DNA of 64,000 nucleotides from Methanofollis tationis (GTDB lineage Archaea; Halobacteriota; Methanomicrobia; Methanomicrobiales; Methanofollaceae): NCBI RefSeq assembly GCF_013377755.1, contig NZ_JABXWR010000001.1, positions 1,003,104 to 1,067,103 on the forward strand, in the 5' to 3' direction. The translations under genes were made by a program, and so were the position numbers. The notes below the pieces were generated by a model that saw only the letters and a program-made list of their open reading frames with translations, was not told the DNA's origin and made no database searches. Shown piece after piece: positions 1-8,609 of this stretch (the first letter of the stretch is position 1; each line of letters opens with the position of its first letter).

Positions 1-596
1 AACCCGGCGGCCATCATCATCTGCTTGTAGAGCTGCGGGCTCTGGTTGAGAAACGCCTCCTTCTCGAAGTAGGCGATCGGGAAGAGTTCGGTCCCGCCTT
101 CGGTGGCGGCGGCGACGATCTTCGGGGAGGTGATGTTATAGAAGCCGCGCTGCGTGAAAAACTCGTAGGCGGCGGTGGTGACCGTGCTCCTGACCTTGAA
201 GACCGCCGCCACGCGGGGCTTTCTCACGTCGAGGAACCGGGCGTCGAGACGGGTGTCGAGGTCGGCCGGCACCTTCTCGACCACGTCGAGGGGGAGCGGG
301 CTTGCACAGGGGGCGACGATCTCGAAAGTCTCGGGGTTGAGCTCGCGGCCGCCGGGCGCCTTGTCGATCGCCTTCACGGTCCCGGCGACCCGGACGACCG
401 ACTCTCTCGAAACCGCTTTTGCGGCTTCAAGAACCGCAGCCGGAGCCTTCTTCTTGACGATGGTGACCTGGATGATCCCGGTCCGGTCGCGGATCAAAAA
501 GAAGGTGAGACCGCCAAGGTCGCGGACCTCATGGACCCAGCCGGCGACTTCGGCACGCTCAATATCGGGGGTTACCTCACTGATCGGAATGCGCAT
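1..596 (-). CDS. aspS: aspartyl-tRNA synthetase, N-terminal part (runs off left edge)
   Basis: Reading the minus strand from the ATG at 596 gives MRIPISEVTPDIERAEVAGW followed by an OB-fold anticodon-binding domain containing GWVHEVRDLGG and FFLIRDRTGIIQV, then the start of the class II catalytic domain with FYNITSPKIVAAATEGGTE and QSPQLYKQMMMA. This is the archaeal-type AspRS, which charges tRNA-Asp (and in some archaea also tRNA-Asn). About 198 of roughly 430 residues lie in the window; the C-terminal part is outside it. An AT-rich stretch at about 608-618 could hold the promoter. Family assignment is secure; discriminating versus non-discriminating specificity cannot be read here. Confidence 0.93.
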   Translation of the reverse strand, partial: MRIPISEVTPDIERAEVAGWVHEVRDLGGLTFFLIRDRTGIIQVTIVKKKAPAAVLEAAKAVSRESVVRVAGTVKAIDKAPGGRELNPETFEIVAPCASPLPLDVVEKVPADLDTRLDARFLDVRKPRVAAVFKVRSTVTTAAYEFFTQRGFYNITSPKIVAAATEGGTELFPIAYFEKEAFLNQSPQLYKQMMMAAG

Positions 597-669
597 GTAC
601 TAATCCTGTATTTATTGGAGGGGAGGGGTTATGGGTTTTACTATGAAGATCAGGAGAGAACGCCCGGGA

Positions 670-1755
670 TCATCTGCCGAAATTCTCCCGGCGCCGCAGG
701 AACTGCCTGACGTTCTCCGAGTCCACCCAGCCGCGGTCGAGGCGGGCGATGATATCGTCGATCAGGTAGGACAACCGCAGGATCTGCCCGGCCGCGGGAT
801 CATCCATCATCGCCGCAAGCCCGACGATCCCCTGCAGCGGGTTTCTGATATGGTCGCCGAGGACGGCGAACTGCTCGATATTCCGCTCCAGCTGCTCGTA
901 GGCCCGGCGTTTCATCTCCTCCACGACCTTCTGGTCGCTGATGTCCCGGCAGATGAGCATCAGGCAGAGCAGACAGCCTTTTTCGTCCTTCACCCGGGAG
1001 CCCGAGATAGAGAGATCGAAGACCTGCCCGTCGAGCCTCTGCCCCTGGAACTCGGCGTGGAGCGACGGCCCATGGGTAAGCGGCCTCAGGACAGAAAGCG
1101 CCCCGTCGGGGTCTGTCAGAAACGCCTGGAATGCGCGGCCGTTCAGCGCCCCGGGCGATGCGCATCCGAAGATCTCGCCGGCGGCGCGGTTGGCGTAGAT
1201 GATCCGCCCCTCAAGATCCAGGATCAGAATGCCGTCGGTCGATGACTCGAGGGCGCTCTCCTTGATCCGCAGCTCGCGCTCGGCCTCCTGGCGCTCGGTG
1301 ATGTCCCGCGCCACGGCGACGGCATAGAGGTTCCCGCCGAACCTGACCAGTTTCAGGGTGATCTCCACCGGGATCGGGTCCCCGGTCGATCTGAGCAGTG
1401 AGGTGACCAGCGGCCCGGGCATCTTTTTCTCTCTCGCGCTGCTGTCCATGAAGGCGTAGATGCGGCCGCGATCGGCCGGGACGATCAGGTCGAGGAAATA
1501 TGCGCCGAAAACGGCCGACCTCGTAAAACCCGACTGCTCCCATGCAGACCTGCTGGCATCGACCACCACGCCGGAGACGGCGTCGATCAGGAAAATGGCA
1601 TCGTGACTCTGGTCGAGCAGCGCCCTGAACCGTTCGAGATCGCCCATCCGCTCCTGCAGCTCGGGATAATAACTCTTGTGAACCGACCGCTCGCCAAGCC
1701 CGATGATCCGTTCCCGGAGGGCCTCGCGGTCAGGGAGTTCAGAACGCCGCTTCAT
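670..1755 (-). CDS. PAS-domain sensor with a lone H-box and no kinase ATPase domain
   Basis: 361 aa, soluble. A PAS domain occupies about residues 45-155 (SHDAIFLIDAVSGVV to VAVARDITERQ) and a second about 160-280 (SSTDGILILDLEGRIIYANRAA to MLICRDISDQK). A coiled coil then leads to GDHIRNPLQGIVGLA, which looks like the histidine-phosphotransfer helix of HisKA kinases, but the protein ends about 45 residues later with no N, G1 or G2 boxes. Such shortened sensors are common in Methanomicrobiales. It starts inside the end of the upstream alcohol dehydrogenase gene (17-base overlap), so the two are co-transcribed. The ligand is unknown. It may donate an H-box to another kinase or act purely by protein contact. 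Confidence 0.8.
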   Translation of the reverse strand: MKRRSELPDREALRERIIGLGERSVHKSYYPELQERMGDLERFRALLDQSHDAIFLIDAVSGVVVDASRSAWEQSGFTRSAVFGAYFLDLIVPADRGRIYAFMDSSAREKKMPGPLVTSLLRSTGDPIPVEITLKLVRFGGNLYAVAVARDITERQEAERELRIKESALESSTDGILILDLEGRIIYANRAAGEIFGCASPGALNGRAFQAFLTDPDGALSVLRPLTHGPSLHAEFQGQRLDGQVFDLSISGSRVKDEKGCLLCLMLICRDISDQKVVEEMKRRAYEQLERNIEQFAVLGDHIRNPLQGIVGLAAMMDDPAAGQILRLSYLIDDIIARLDRGWVDSENVRQFLRRRENFGR

Positions 1756-2890
1756 AGATCCTGCCGATATCTTCGAGCGTTATGTCTTTCGGGTTCGTCG
1801 CCAGACAGGGGTCGGCGATCGCCCTGGCGGCAAGCGACGGTATGTCTGAGCGCTCGCAACCGGCGTCGGCGATCGTCCCGGCGATCCCGAGCGAGGACCG
1901 AAACGCCCTGATCCTGGAGACGAGCGCCTCTTTCCCGCCGTCCGCAGGCGCCTGCATGATCCGGCCGATCTCGTCGTAGCGATCCGGCGCCGCGGCGTAG
2001 TTGAACGCAACCACCGATTCCAGAAGAAGGGCGTTCGCCAGCCCATGGGAGAGATCGAGATACCCGCCGAGGGCGTGCGCCAGGGCGTGAACGGCGCCGA
2101 GACTGGCATTGGAGAACGCCAGGCCCGCATGGAGCGAGGCCATCATGGTGCCGAAGCGGGCGTCGATATCGTCCGGGCGTTCCACGGCGACGGGAAGGGA
2201 GCGGACGATGAGGTCGATCGCCTTCCTGGCATGGAGATCGGTCACCGGCGAACTGGCATTGGAGACATAGGCCTCGATCGCATGGCTGAACACGTCCATG
2301 CCGCAGTTCACCGTCACCTCAGGGGGGAGGGTGACCAGGGGCAGAGGGTCGAGGAGAGAGATGTCCGGGACCAGCGCCTTGCTGATGATGGCGATCTTGC
2401 GTTTCTGCATCTCGTCGTTGATGATCGCAAACTGTGAGACGTCTGCCGCGCTCCCGGCCGTCGTCGGGATGCAGATAAGGGGCGGCCCCGGCATCCTGAC
2501 CTCGTCGACGCCCTCGAACGAGAGGATGTTCTGGTTGTTGGAGGAGACGATCCCGATCCCCTTTGCACAGTCCATCGGGCTCCCGCCGCCGACGGCGACG
2601 ATGCCGCCGCACTCTTCGGCCTCGTAGATCTCCGCCCCCCGCATTACCTCTGCAGAGCGCGGGTTCTCGGATACGCCGGAGAAGGGGGCCCATGCGATCC
2701 CGGCGTCGTCCAGCGACCTGCAGATATCCTCGAACCAGGGAAAGGAGGCGACGCCCGGATCGCTGACGAGAAGGACGCGGTGCACCCCGAAGTTCCGGGC
2801 ATACCGTCCGGCAAGGCGCGACGCCCCTGTACCGAAGACGAACTCGGGCGCGACAAATTTCCTCAGCGAGTGATCCGATTCCCCCAACAT
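1739..2890 (-). CDS. iron-containing (group III) alcohol dehydrogenase
   Basis: 383 aa, the usual length for the Fe-ADH family. It has the N-terminal Rossmann-like half with the GGGSPMDCAKG nucleotide-binding signature and GSAADVSQF. The C-terminal helical half carries metal ligands in GMDVFSHAIEAY and HALAHALGGYLDLSHGLANA. The enzyme would interconvert an alcohol and aldehyde with NAD(P)(H); the substrate cannot be deduced. It is first in a two-gene operon with the PAS sensor downstream. A TATA-like stretch at about 2938-2948 on the minus strand precedes it. Some Methanomicrobiales oxidise alcohols for methanogenesis, but those enzymes are usually F420- or NADP-dependent members of other families, so that role is speculative here. 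Confidence 0.88.
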   Translation of the reverse strand: MLGESDHSLRKFVAPEFVFGTGASRLAGRYARNFGVHRVLLVSDPGVASFPWFEDICRSLDDAGIAWAPFSGVSENPRSAEVMRGAEIYEAEECGGIVAVGGGSPMDCAKGIGIVSSNNQNILSFEGVDEVRMPGPPLICIPTTAGSAADVSQFAIINDEMQKRKIAIISKALVPDISLLDPLPLVTLPPEVTVNCGMDVFSHAIEAYVSNASSPVTDLHARKAIDLIVRSLPVAVERPDDIDARFGTMMASLHAGLAFSNASLGAVHALAHALGGYLDLSHGLANALLLESVVAFNYAAAPDRYDEIGRIMQAPADGGKEALVSRIRAFRSSLGIAGTIADAGCERSDIPSLAARAIADPCLATNPKDITLEDIGRIYEAAF

Positions 2891-3037
2891 CCTGGCACCT
2901 GGAGATAAAAGTCAGAAGAATAATCGACGCCAGAAATGATATAGTTAGTCTTATCCTTCTCAGGGGGCCGGAGAGGGGGAGGGGGCGCCCGCCGGCACCG
3001 CTCTGGAATGCCTTAATACCCGCGGTCGATAAACCAG

Positions 3038-3718
3038 ATGGATATGCATAAGAAGAGCCTCGTCGCCTGTCTCCTGATCCTGGCCGCAGCCATCCTCGTC
3101 TGCGGATGCACGGACGAGAGCGCTTCTGCCGGCGAAACTCCGGCGCCCACGCTTCCCGAACCGACAGAGGCCGCCGTCGGGCAGCCGGTGCCGACGCCGC
3201 CGGGGAGCTGGGACGGGAGCGAGCCGAAGGAGATCAGGTTCGTCGACCCGGCCACCTATCACCTGCCCACCCCCACTCCCACGGTCACCTTCACGCGGCC
3301 CCCCGACGATCTCAACGTGATCTACGCCGGGTTCGGGACGGCCAGCAAACCAGGGGTGACCCCGGATTGGCGTTCCTACTTTGAGATTGCGTCTGAAAAC
3401 AGCGGATCGGTGATGGCCTCGGAGGTCTTCCACATCCCCTTCCGTTACTGGGCGATCAACTATACGGCCACCGCCTACAACGCCGATTACTCGGGGTTCT
3501 CGGTGAAGATCAGGGATGCGAACGACCCGAACCGGGATGTCGGCAGCGTGACCCTCTATCCGGCAGATTTTTCAAAGGTCGGGGATAAGACGGATTTCAC
3601 CTTTACGGGTTCCATCCTCTTCAGGGAGGGGTTCAAGGATTATTACCTGGTCATCGACCCCACCTCGCTCAGGTCCTTCTCGGTCACGGTCTACGGACCG
3701 GCAAAATATATGATCTGA
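3038..3718 (+). CDS. secreted lipoprotein of unknown function
   Basis: 226 aa. A short basic N-terminus (MHKKS) is followed by a hydrophobic segment and the lipobox VCGC, so Cys25 should be lipidated and the rest displayed outside. A Pro/Thr/Glu-rich linker (about 30-85) precedes a compact domain of about 125 residues, largely predicted beta (for example NPNRDVGSVTLYPADFSKVG). Similar linker-plus-beta lipoproteins are common in Methanomicrobiales. A TATA-like TTAATA at about 3012 lies 26 nt before the ATG, which suggests a leaderless message starting at 3038 rather than at the second ATG (3044). Function unknown. Confidence 0.75.
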   Translation: MDMHKKSLVACLLILAAAILVCGCTDESASAGETPAPTLPEPTEAAVGQPVPTPPGSWDGSEPKEIRFVDPATYHLPTPTPTVTFTRPPDDLNVIYAGFGTASKPGVTPDWRSYFEIASENSGSVMASEVFHIPFRYWAINYTATAYNADYSGFSVKIRDANDPNRDVGSVTLYPADFSKVGDKTDFTFTGSILFREGFKDYYLVIDPTSLRSFSVTVYGPAKYMI

Positions 3719-3719
3719 T

Positions 3720-3731
3720 ATCTCTTTTTTA
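3720..3731 (+). terminator. T-run terminator after the lipoprotein gene
   Basis: TCTCTTTTTT directly follows the lipoprotein stop codon. Oligo-T runs on the coding strand are the usual intrinsic termination signal in archaea. It also separates this gene from the convergent gene ending at 3729. Confidence 0.55.
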
Positions 3732-4271
3732 GCCGCCGGCAGCGATGCGCCGGTAGTCTCCAATCGACTGCAGGTAGGCCTGCCATTCACCGTCGGCCCG
3801 GTCAATGGAGGCCTGCGCCCCGTCGTAGTCGTCCCTGAAATAGGCGTCGGCGGCGGCGCCCCACAACGCAAACGCCCGGTTCAGGTGTTCGAGAGCGTCG
3901 AGGTAGGCGCCCTGTGCAGCGGCGACAGAGAGGGGAGCGTCCACCCCGGCGACCTCTGTGCGGTGCACCGCCGTCAGCACCGTCCCCTGATCGGCGAGCG
4001 CCCTGAGCCTGAGCATATAGGCATCGCAGGCGGTCGGGGAGGGGCGATCTGAGAGAGAGGTGAGGAGGGCGGAGATGTCGGTGTTCAGCGGGAGGAGAAC
4101 CTCCTGGGACCCGGCGATCGCCTCGTTTAACGAGGTGGTCCGCGCCGCCCGGTCCATCTCCTTGTACAGGCTCCATCCGGCGAATATGAGCAGGGCAACG
4201 AGGAGGAGGATCCCGATCCCGATCAGAACCTCGCGCGGGACTTTGACCTTCGCGGGCAGGGCGATCTTCAT
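3729..4271 (-). CDS. single-pass membrane protein, unknown function
   Basis: 180 aa. A short basic N-terminus (MKIALPAKVKVPRE) precedes one transmembrane helix (about 15-34, VLIGIGILLLVALLIFAGW), then a mostly helical outer domain of about 145 residues rich in Ala, Asp and Leu. The ATG overlaps the stop of the upstream transglutaminase-like gene by 4 bases (ATGA), so the two are translationally coupled and probably work together at the cell surface. I recognise no family. Confidence 0.7.
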   Translation of the reverse strand: MKIALPAKVKVPREVLIGIGILLLVALLIFAGWSLYKEMDRAARTTSLNEAIAGSQEVLLPLNTDISALLTSLSDRPSPTACDAYMLRLRALADQGTVLTAVHRTEVAGVDAPLSVAAAQGAYLDALEHLNRAFALWGAAADAYFRDDYDGAQASIDRADGEWQAYLQSIGDYRRIAAGG

Positions 4272-5236
4272 TCCCCTACCTCCAGGGAGAGGGTGGGCAC
4301 CGGGTAGATCGTATGGTACCGTGGCCTGACGACATAACGCAGGGGGATGATCTCGGGCTTCTCTTTCTGGACGCTGGTGAGACCGACGTCAGCCGTGTCG
4401 CCGATCGACCACGGCCGCCCCCACCGTTCTGGGATCACGGTGGCGTTGCCGGACCCGGAATCGATATGCCTGATGATCTCGATGTAGTTCGTCGTCTCGA
4501 CGTAGTAATACCGTTTCCCTTCATAGTCATAGTATTTCGGGGGGTAATCGGCGTAAAACGGCGAGAATTTCGCCATCTCGATCCCGAGGGCCATGTGGTC
4601 GGAGTAGCGGAGGAGGACGACGTCGTAGCCCATCAGGTCGAGCATCGCCGCGGCCAGGATCGAAGTGTCCTCGCAGTCGCCCTTCCCGTCGACCAGGGTC
4701 TCCACCGGGTACTTCGGATAATCGGCACCGCCGCGATAGGCAGGGGGAAACACCCCCTCGCGATAGCTCGCCGTGCTGCTGTCACAGGCGTACGGGAGCT
4801 GCTGGACGAAGAAGATGACGTCCATCACCCGGTAATAGTCGGTGTCGGGCGTGTTGAAACGGTCCGGTGCGACGGCCTCGACGAGGGCCTCCAGGTACGG
4901 CCGGTCGGCGTCGGAGAGGGCGTAGCGCCCCCACGCCGAGGCGTACGGGATCCTGGGCATATCGCGATAGAAGACGAAGAGGTCTTTCTGGACCGCAAAG
5001 GTCCAGGTGCGCACGCCGCCGTCGATGCCGGTCCAGCGGTAGGCCCGCTCGATCATCTCCGCCTTCTCCGAGAGGGGCGGCGGGGGCGGCGCCGTTCTCG
5101 TCTGCCAGGGGGAGAGGGCCGGCAGCGTGCCGGCCCCGTCGTCCGGACCTCCGGTAAGGGCCGGTTTTACGACAATGGCAAGAAAAAAAACAATTGCAAT
5201 CGCCGCACCAATCGAGATGAGGTCCTGCCGCTCCAT
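4268..5236 (-). CDS. membrane-anchored transglutaminase-like (cysteine protease fold) protein
   Basis: 322 aa. One N-terminal transmembrane segment (about 8-27) is followed by a Pro-rich linker and a globular extracytoplasmic domain. The core KGDCEDTSILAAAMLDLMGY followed by SDHMALGIEM matches the Cys and His of the transglutaminase-like catalytic triad; an Asp/Glu after KRYYYVETTNY is a plausible third residue. Archaeal members are thought to be peptidases or peptide-modifying enzymes, but the substrate is unknown. The small membrane protein downstream overlaps it by 4 bases and is its likely partner. Confidence 0.75.
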   Translation of the reverse strand: MERQDLISIGAAIAIVFFLAIVVKPALTGGPDDGAGTLPALSPWQTRTAPPPPPLSEKAEMIERAYRWTGIDGGVRTWTFAVQKDLFVFYRDMPRIPYASAWGRYALSDADRPYLEALVEAVAPDRFNTPDTDYYRVMDVIFFVQQLPYACDSSTASYREGVFPPAYRGGADYPKYPVETLVDGKGDCEDTSILAAAMLDLMGYDVVLLRYSDHMALGIEMAKFSPFYADYPPKYYDYEGKRYYYVETTNYIEIIRHIDSGSGNATVIPERWGRPWSIGDTADVGLTSVQKEKPEIIPLRYVVRPRYHTIYPVPTLSLEVGE

Positions 5237-5363
5237 GAGGTCTCCGGGCCGGAAGATCCGGTCGTTGTACAGTACTGCTCAGGAGTGCCAGATAACCATG
5301 CCGATGGGTGCCGGCGCAGAAGCGGGAAAACGACCATAATCTTTCAGGTCCGACCATGAGTGC

Positions 5364-5840
5364 ATGAAGAGAGCACCAGGCGACAGCCTGACCGAGGAGA
5401 CAGGCTGCACCTGCGGGTGCGGCGGCGAGGGAAAGAAGCGGATCATCTTCCCGTGCGCAGGCGCCTCGAACGTCGGGCAGCTCACGAATATCGTCGCCCT
5501 CGAACTCGAAGACGAAGGCTACGGGACGTTCGCCTGCACTCTAAACCTTGCCACAGGCTCTGCGGAGATGAAAGAGCAGTGCAGAGAGGCGGACGAGATC
5601 GTCGTTCTCGACGGCTGCCCGAACCGGTGCGCCGCAACGGTCGCGGCGGCGCAGGGGATCGAGCCCGACCAGGGGGTCGTCGTCAGCGAACTCGGGATCG
5701 AAATCTCCCACGATTTCGAGATCTCGGACGAAGAGATCGAGATCGTCCTCGGCGCCGTCTGGGAGGGGCAGGGCAGAGGAAAGAAGAGAACTCCTCACGA
5801 TCATGCCGGGGACTGCACCTGCGGGTGCGGCAGAAAATAA
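5364..5840 (+). CDS. DGC-family putative zinc-binding protein with Cys clusters at both ends
   Basis: 158 aa. The core has the DGC-domain hallmarks: CAGASNVGQL at 31-40, Cys58 and Cys73, and LDGCPNRCA at 82-90 containing the eponymous Asp-Gly-Cys. An identical CTCGCG hexapeptide occurs near each end (residues 15-20 and 151-156), giving two extra CxCxC triplets not part of the core. Metal binding is inferred from the family name and cysteine density. A CDF metal transporter gene lies convergently downstream. The ATG at 5364 is 27-30 nt after an AT-rich ATAATCT box, so the message may be leaderless. Confidence 0.75.
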   Translation: MKRAPGDSLTEETGCTCGCGGEGKKRIIFPCAGASNVGQLTNIVALELEDEGYGTFACTLNLATGSAEMKEQCREADEIVVLDGCPNRCAATVAAAQGIEPDQGVVVSELGIEISHDFEISDEEIEIVLGAVWEGQGRGKKRTPHDHAGDCTCGCGRK

Positions 5841-5867
5841 GCCCGGGATCTGAGAGAGAGGCGCCTC

Positions 5868-6764
5868 TCAATCAACCTCAATTCTGCAGATCTCCCCGCA
5901 TCCCGGGCAGGGTTCAGCCTCGAACTCGAGCGTGCTGTACCTCACGTCGAAGGCGAGGAGCCGGCGCCTGATCTCCCGTTTGATCGCTTCGGTCGCCGCG
6001 CAGTCGGACGCACAGGTCACCACGTGGGCGTCAAGGATGTTGATATGGGAGCAGAGGCTCCAGAGATGGACGTTGTGGACGTTTTTCACGCCGTCCACCC
6101 CTTCGATCGCACCGACCACCTCTTCGAAGTCCAGGCCGGAGGGTGTGTACTGGAGGAGGACCGAGACCGTCTCGCGCAGGAGGGGGTAGGACGAGGCGAG
6201 GATGACGACGGCGATCGCACCCGAGAGGAGGGGATCGACGAAGGTCTGGCCGGTGAGGGCGATCCAGAGTGCGGCGACGATCACCGCCGCCGAGGAGAGG
6301 GTGTCGCCGACGACATGGAGAAAGGCGCTGCGCACGTTGAGGTCGTCTCTTCCGTGGAGGATAGAGGCAACGGCGATGTTGGCGGCGAGACCGACCACCC
6401 CGACCGCCCCCATCAGTGGACCGCCCACGACGACCGGGGCGGAGAGGCGCTGCGCCGCCTCGTACAGGATCGCCCCGGCGAGGACGATCAGGAGGAGGCC
6501 GTTGACGAAGGCGACGAGCACCTCGACGCGGTGGTAGCCGAAGGTCCGAGTCTTCGTGGGCAGGCGCTCGGCGATGATCACCGCACCGAGTGAGAGGAGA
6601 AGGGCGAGAACGTCCCTGAACATGTGCCCGGCATCGGAGAGGAGAGCAAGGGAACCGGAAACGTATCCACCGGCCACCTCGAGGAGCATCACTACAGCCG
6701 TCAGCAGCACCGCCGCCGTCAGGGCGGCCCGGTCGCCGGTCCCGTGACCTGCCATGAACGGCAT
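5868..6764 (-). CDS. cation diffusion facilitator (CDF) metal transporter
   Basis: About 298 aa from the ATG at 6764 (MPFMAGHG; a second ATG three codons on is equally possible). The open frame extends upstream but only through sequence without family similarity, so the shorter start is chosen. Six transmembrane helices are visible. Zn-site residues appear in LLSDAGHMFRDVLAL (TM2) and AFLHVVGDTLSS (TM5). A cytoplasmic C-terminal domain follows, ending with extra Cys pairs (CASDCAA, CPGCGEIC). CDF proteins export Zn2+, Co2+ or related ions against protons. It is divergent from the MBL hydrolase and convergent with the DGC protein. Confidence 0.88.
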   Translation of the reverse strand: MPFMAGHGTGDRAALTAAVLLTAVVMLLEVAGGYVSGSLALLSDAGHMFRDVLALLLSLGAVIIAERLPTKTRTFGYHRVEVLVAFVNGLLLIVLAGAILYEAAQRLSAPVVVGGPLMGAVGVVGLAANIAVASILHGRDDLNVRSAFLHVVGDTLSSAAVIVAALWIALTGQTFVDPLLSGAIAVVILASSYPLLRETVSVLLQYTPSGLDFEEVVGAIEGVDGVKNVHNVHLWSLCSHINILDAHVVTCASDCAATEAIKREIRRRLLAFDVRYSTLEFEAEPCPGCGEICRIEVD

Positions 6765-6833
6765 TTTGCCCCCTGAGCGTATGAACCTGACCCCATCGGC
6801 AGGGTTAAGAGGCGGCGCGGCCCACGGTTTTCC

Positions 6834-7670
6834 ATGGACCTCACCGTTCTCTGCGACAATACGACCCTCATCGACCGGTATTTTCTGGGAGAGCCCGGGC
6901 TCTCCTTCCATATCAGGGACGGGGAGACGACGGTCCTCTTCGATCTCGGCTACTCAGACGTCTTCCTGCGGAACGCCGCAGCCATGGGGATCGACCTCCT
7001 CAGGACCGACGTCGTCGCCTTCTCCCACGCCCACCTCGACCACACCTGGGGCCTTCTGCCCCTGCTCGCCCACCGGGCCCGCGCCGTCATCGAGGGGCAG
7101 GAGCAGAACCCCCCGACCTTCCTCGCCCACCCGGCGATCTTCAGGAGCGTCACCGCGGGTGGCGTCCCGGAGATCGGGATGCCGGTGGACGAGACGACCC
7201 TTGCACGACAGGGGGAGGTCCGCCTTTCCAGCGAGCCCGTCTGGATCACCGACGACCTGGTCTTCCTGGGCGAGATCCCGCGGCGCTTCCCCTTTGAGGG
7301 CCAGAACGTCGTCGGAGAGTGCGATGGCGCCCCTGATACCGTCCCTGACGATACCGCCCTCGCCTACTGCTCAGAGGACGGTCTGGTGGTGATCACCGGG
7401 TGCGCCCACGCCGGCATCTGCTCGACGATCGCCCGTGCAAAAGAGGTCTGCGGCGAGAGCAGGATCGCCTGCGTCATCGGCGGCTTCCACCTCCTCGACG
7501 CCCCGGAAGAGCAGATCGCGGCGACAGCCCGGTATTTTGCCGGCCTCGACGCCGGCGCCGTCCACCCCTGCCACTGCACCGGGCTTGCCGCCACGATCGC
7601 CCTTGCAGGAGTGGCGAGGGTCCGAGAGACCGGCGTCGGGCTCAGGCTCTCTTTTGCCGGGCGCTCCTGA
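6834..7670 (+). CDS. metallo-beta-lactamase fold hydrolase (COG1237 type)
   Basis: 278 aa. It carries the MBL metal motif [11 protein letters not shown] (HxHxDH) near residue 64, a central GCAHAGICS and a C-terminal CHCTGLAA. This pattern is typical of the COG1237 group annotated as 7,8-dihydropterin-6-methyl-4-(beta-D-ribofuranosyl)aminobenzene-5'-phosphate synthase-like. Some such enzymes act near methanopterin synthesis, but for this subgroup the reaction is unproven. Its end overlaps the convergent cofD by 29 bases. Confidence 0.8.
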   Translation: MDLTVLCDNTTLIDRYFLGEPGLSFHIRDGETTVLFDLGYSDVFLRNAAAMGIDLLRTDVVAFSHAHLDHTWGLLPLLAHRARAVIEGQEQNPPTFLAHPAIFRSVTAGGVPEIGMPVDETTLARQGEVRLSSEPVWITDDLVFLGEIPRRFPFEGQNVVGECDGAPDTVPDDTALAYCSEDGLVVITGCAHAGICSTIARAKEVCGESRIACVIGGFHLLDAPEEQIAATARYFAGLDAGAVHPCHCTGLAATIALAGVARVRETGVGLRLSFAGRS

Positions 7671-8559
7671 CGATCGCCATCAGTTCCCATCCGAGGGCCT
7701 CGGCCCTCTTCTCGTTCGACATCAGGGTGTCGAGGCGGAGGCTGCCCGGCACCTCGCAGGTGTCCCGCACGTCCTGGACAAAGACGTCGACGAAATCTTT
7801 GTAGAGCGCATGGGTCCCGGCGGACGAGGGCTCCATCCCCCACGCCTCCATCAGGGCGGCGGCCGGGCCCGAGACGGGCTTGTCGCCGATGAACGGCGAG
7901 ATCGCAATGACGAATTTCTCCTGTAACGCCTCCCTCACGCCCCTGCACTCCAGGATCGGGGAGATGCTCGTCACCGGGTTGGACGGGCCAAGTATAACGG
8001 CGTCCGCCTCCCTGATCGCCGCGAGCACCCCGGGGGTCGCCTGCGGGTTCGCCTCGCCCATCCTGACGACGCCGTCGATATCCACCTCGCCCCGGTGGCC
8101 GACCCAGTACTCCTGGAAATGCATCGGCCCGCTGTCGGTCTCCACGTAGGTCGTCACCTCGGCATCGGTCATCGGGAGCACCTGCGCCTCCACGCCCAGG
8201 GTTCTGGCGATCGCCGCCGTCGCCGCCGTGAGGGTGGCGCCGTTCCAGAGCAGGTGCGCCCGCGCGATGTGCACGGCCCGGTCCTTGTCCCCGACGGCGA
8301 TGAACTCGCCCTCGTCGAACTGTTCGAGGAAACGGTGGGTCGCAAAGGTGTCGCCCCTGATCCCCCACCAGGTCTCGGTGTTGAGCAGGCCCGCGAAGAG
8401 ATAGAGCACCGTGTCGATGTCAGGGGACATGTGGTTGCCCGAGATCCACATGTCCTCGGCCGTATTGACGACGACGGCGATCTCGTTGTCGTTTATGAGG
8501 TTGCGCATCCCCCGCAGGAGCTTGGGTGTGCCGGTCCCGCCGGAAAGGAAAGTAAGCAT
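7642..8559 (-). CDS. cofD: 2-phospho-L-lactate transferase (coenzyme F420 biosynthesis)
   Basis: About 305 aa from the ATG at 8559. The N-terminus [17 protein letters not shown] is the nucleotide-binding loop of CofD, followed by [20 protein letters not shown] and [17 protein letters not shown], both highly characteristic. The enzyme transfers the activated lactyl (or enolpyruvyl) phosphate moiety to Fo to make F420-0, the hydride carrier of hydrogenotrophic methanogenesis. The frame extends nine codons upstream, but LTFLSGGTG is the usual N-terminus. It is divergent from the HD gene. Confidence 0.95.
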   Translation of the reverse strand: MLTFLSGGTGTPKLLRGMRNLINDNEIAVVVNTAEDMWISGNHMSPDIDTVLYLFAGLLNTETWWGIRGDTFATHRFLEQFDEGEFIAVGDKDRAVHIARAHLLWNGATLTAATAAIARTLGVEAQVLPMTDAEVTTYVETDSGPMHFQEYWVGHRGEVDIDGVVRMGEANPQATPGVLAAIREADAVILGPSNPVTSISPILECRGVREALQEKFVIAISPFIGDKPVSGPAAALMEAWGMEPSSAGTHALYKDFVDVFVQDVRDTCEVPGSLRLDTLMSNEKRAEALGWELMAIVRSARQKRA

Positions 8560-8609
8560 AAGAGAATAGTTTAATTGCGCATACATGAAGAATTTTAACT
8601 GACAGCCCG

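Noticed and set aside
631-1245. Long open frame on the plus strand opposite the PAS sensor
   Set aside because: It is antisense to a gene with clear PAS domains, has no recognisable domain, and is explained by GC-rich codon use.
3038-3718. Lipoprotein as an ABC-transporter binding protein
   Set aside because: It is too short, has no two-lobed pattern and no transporter genes are adjacent.
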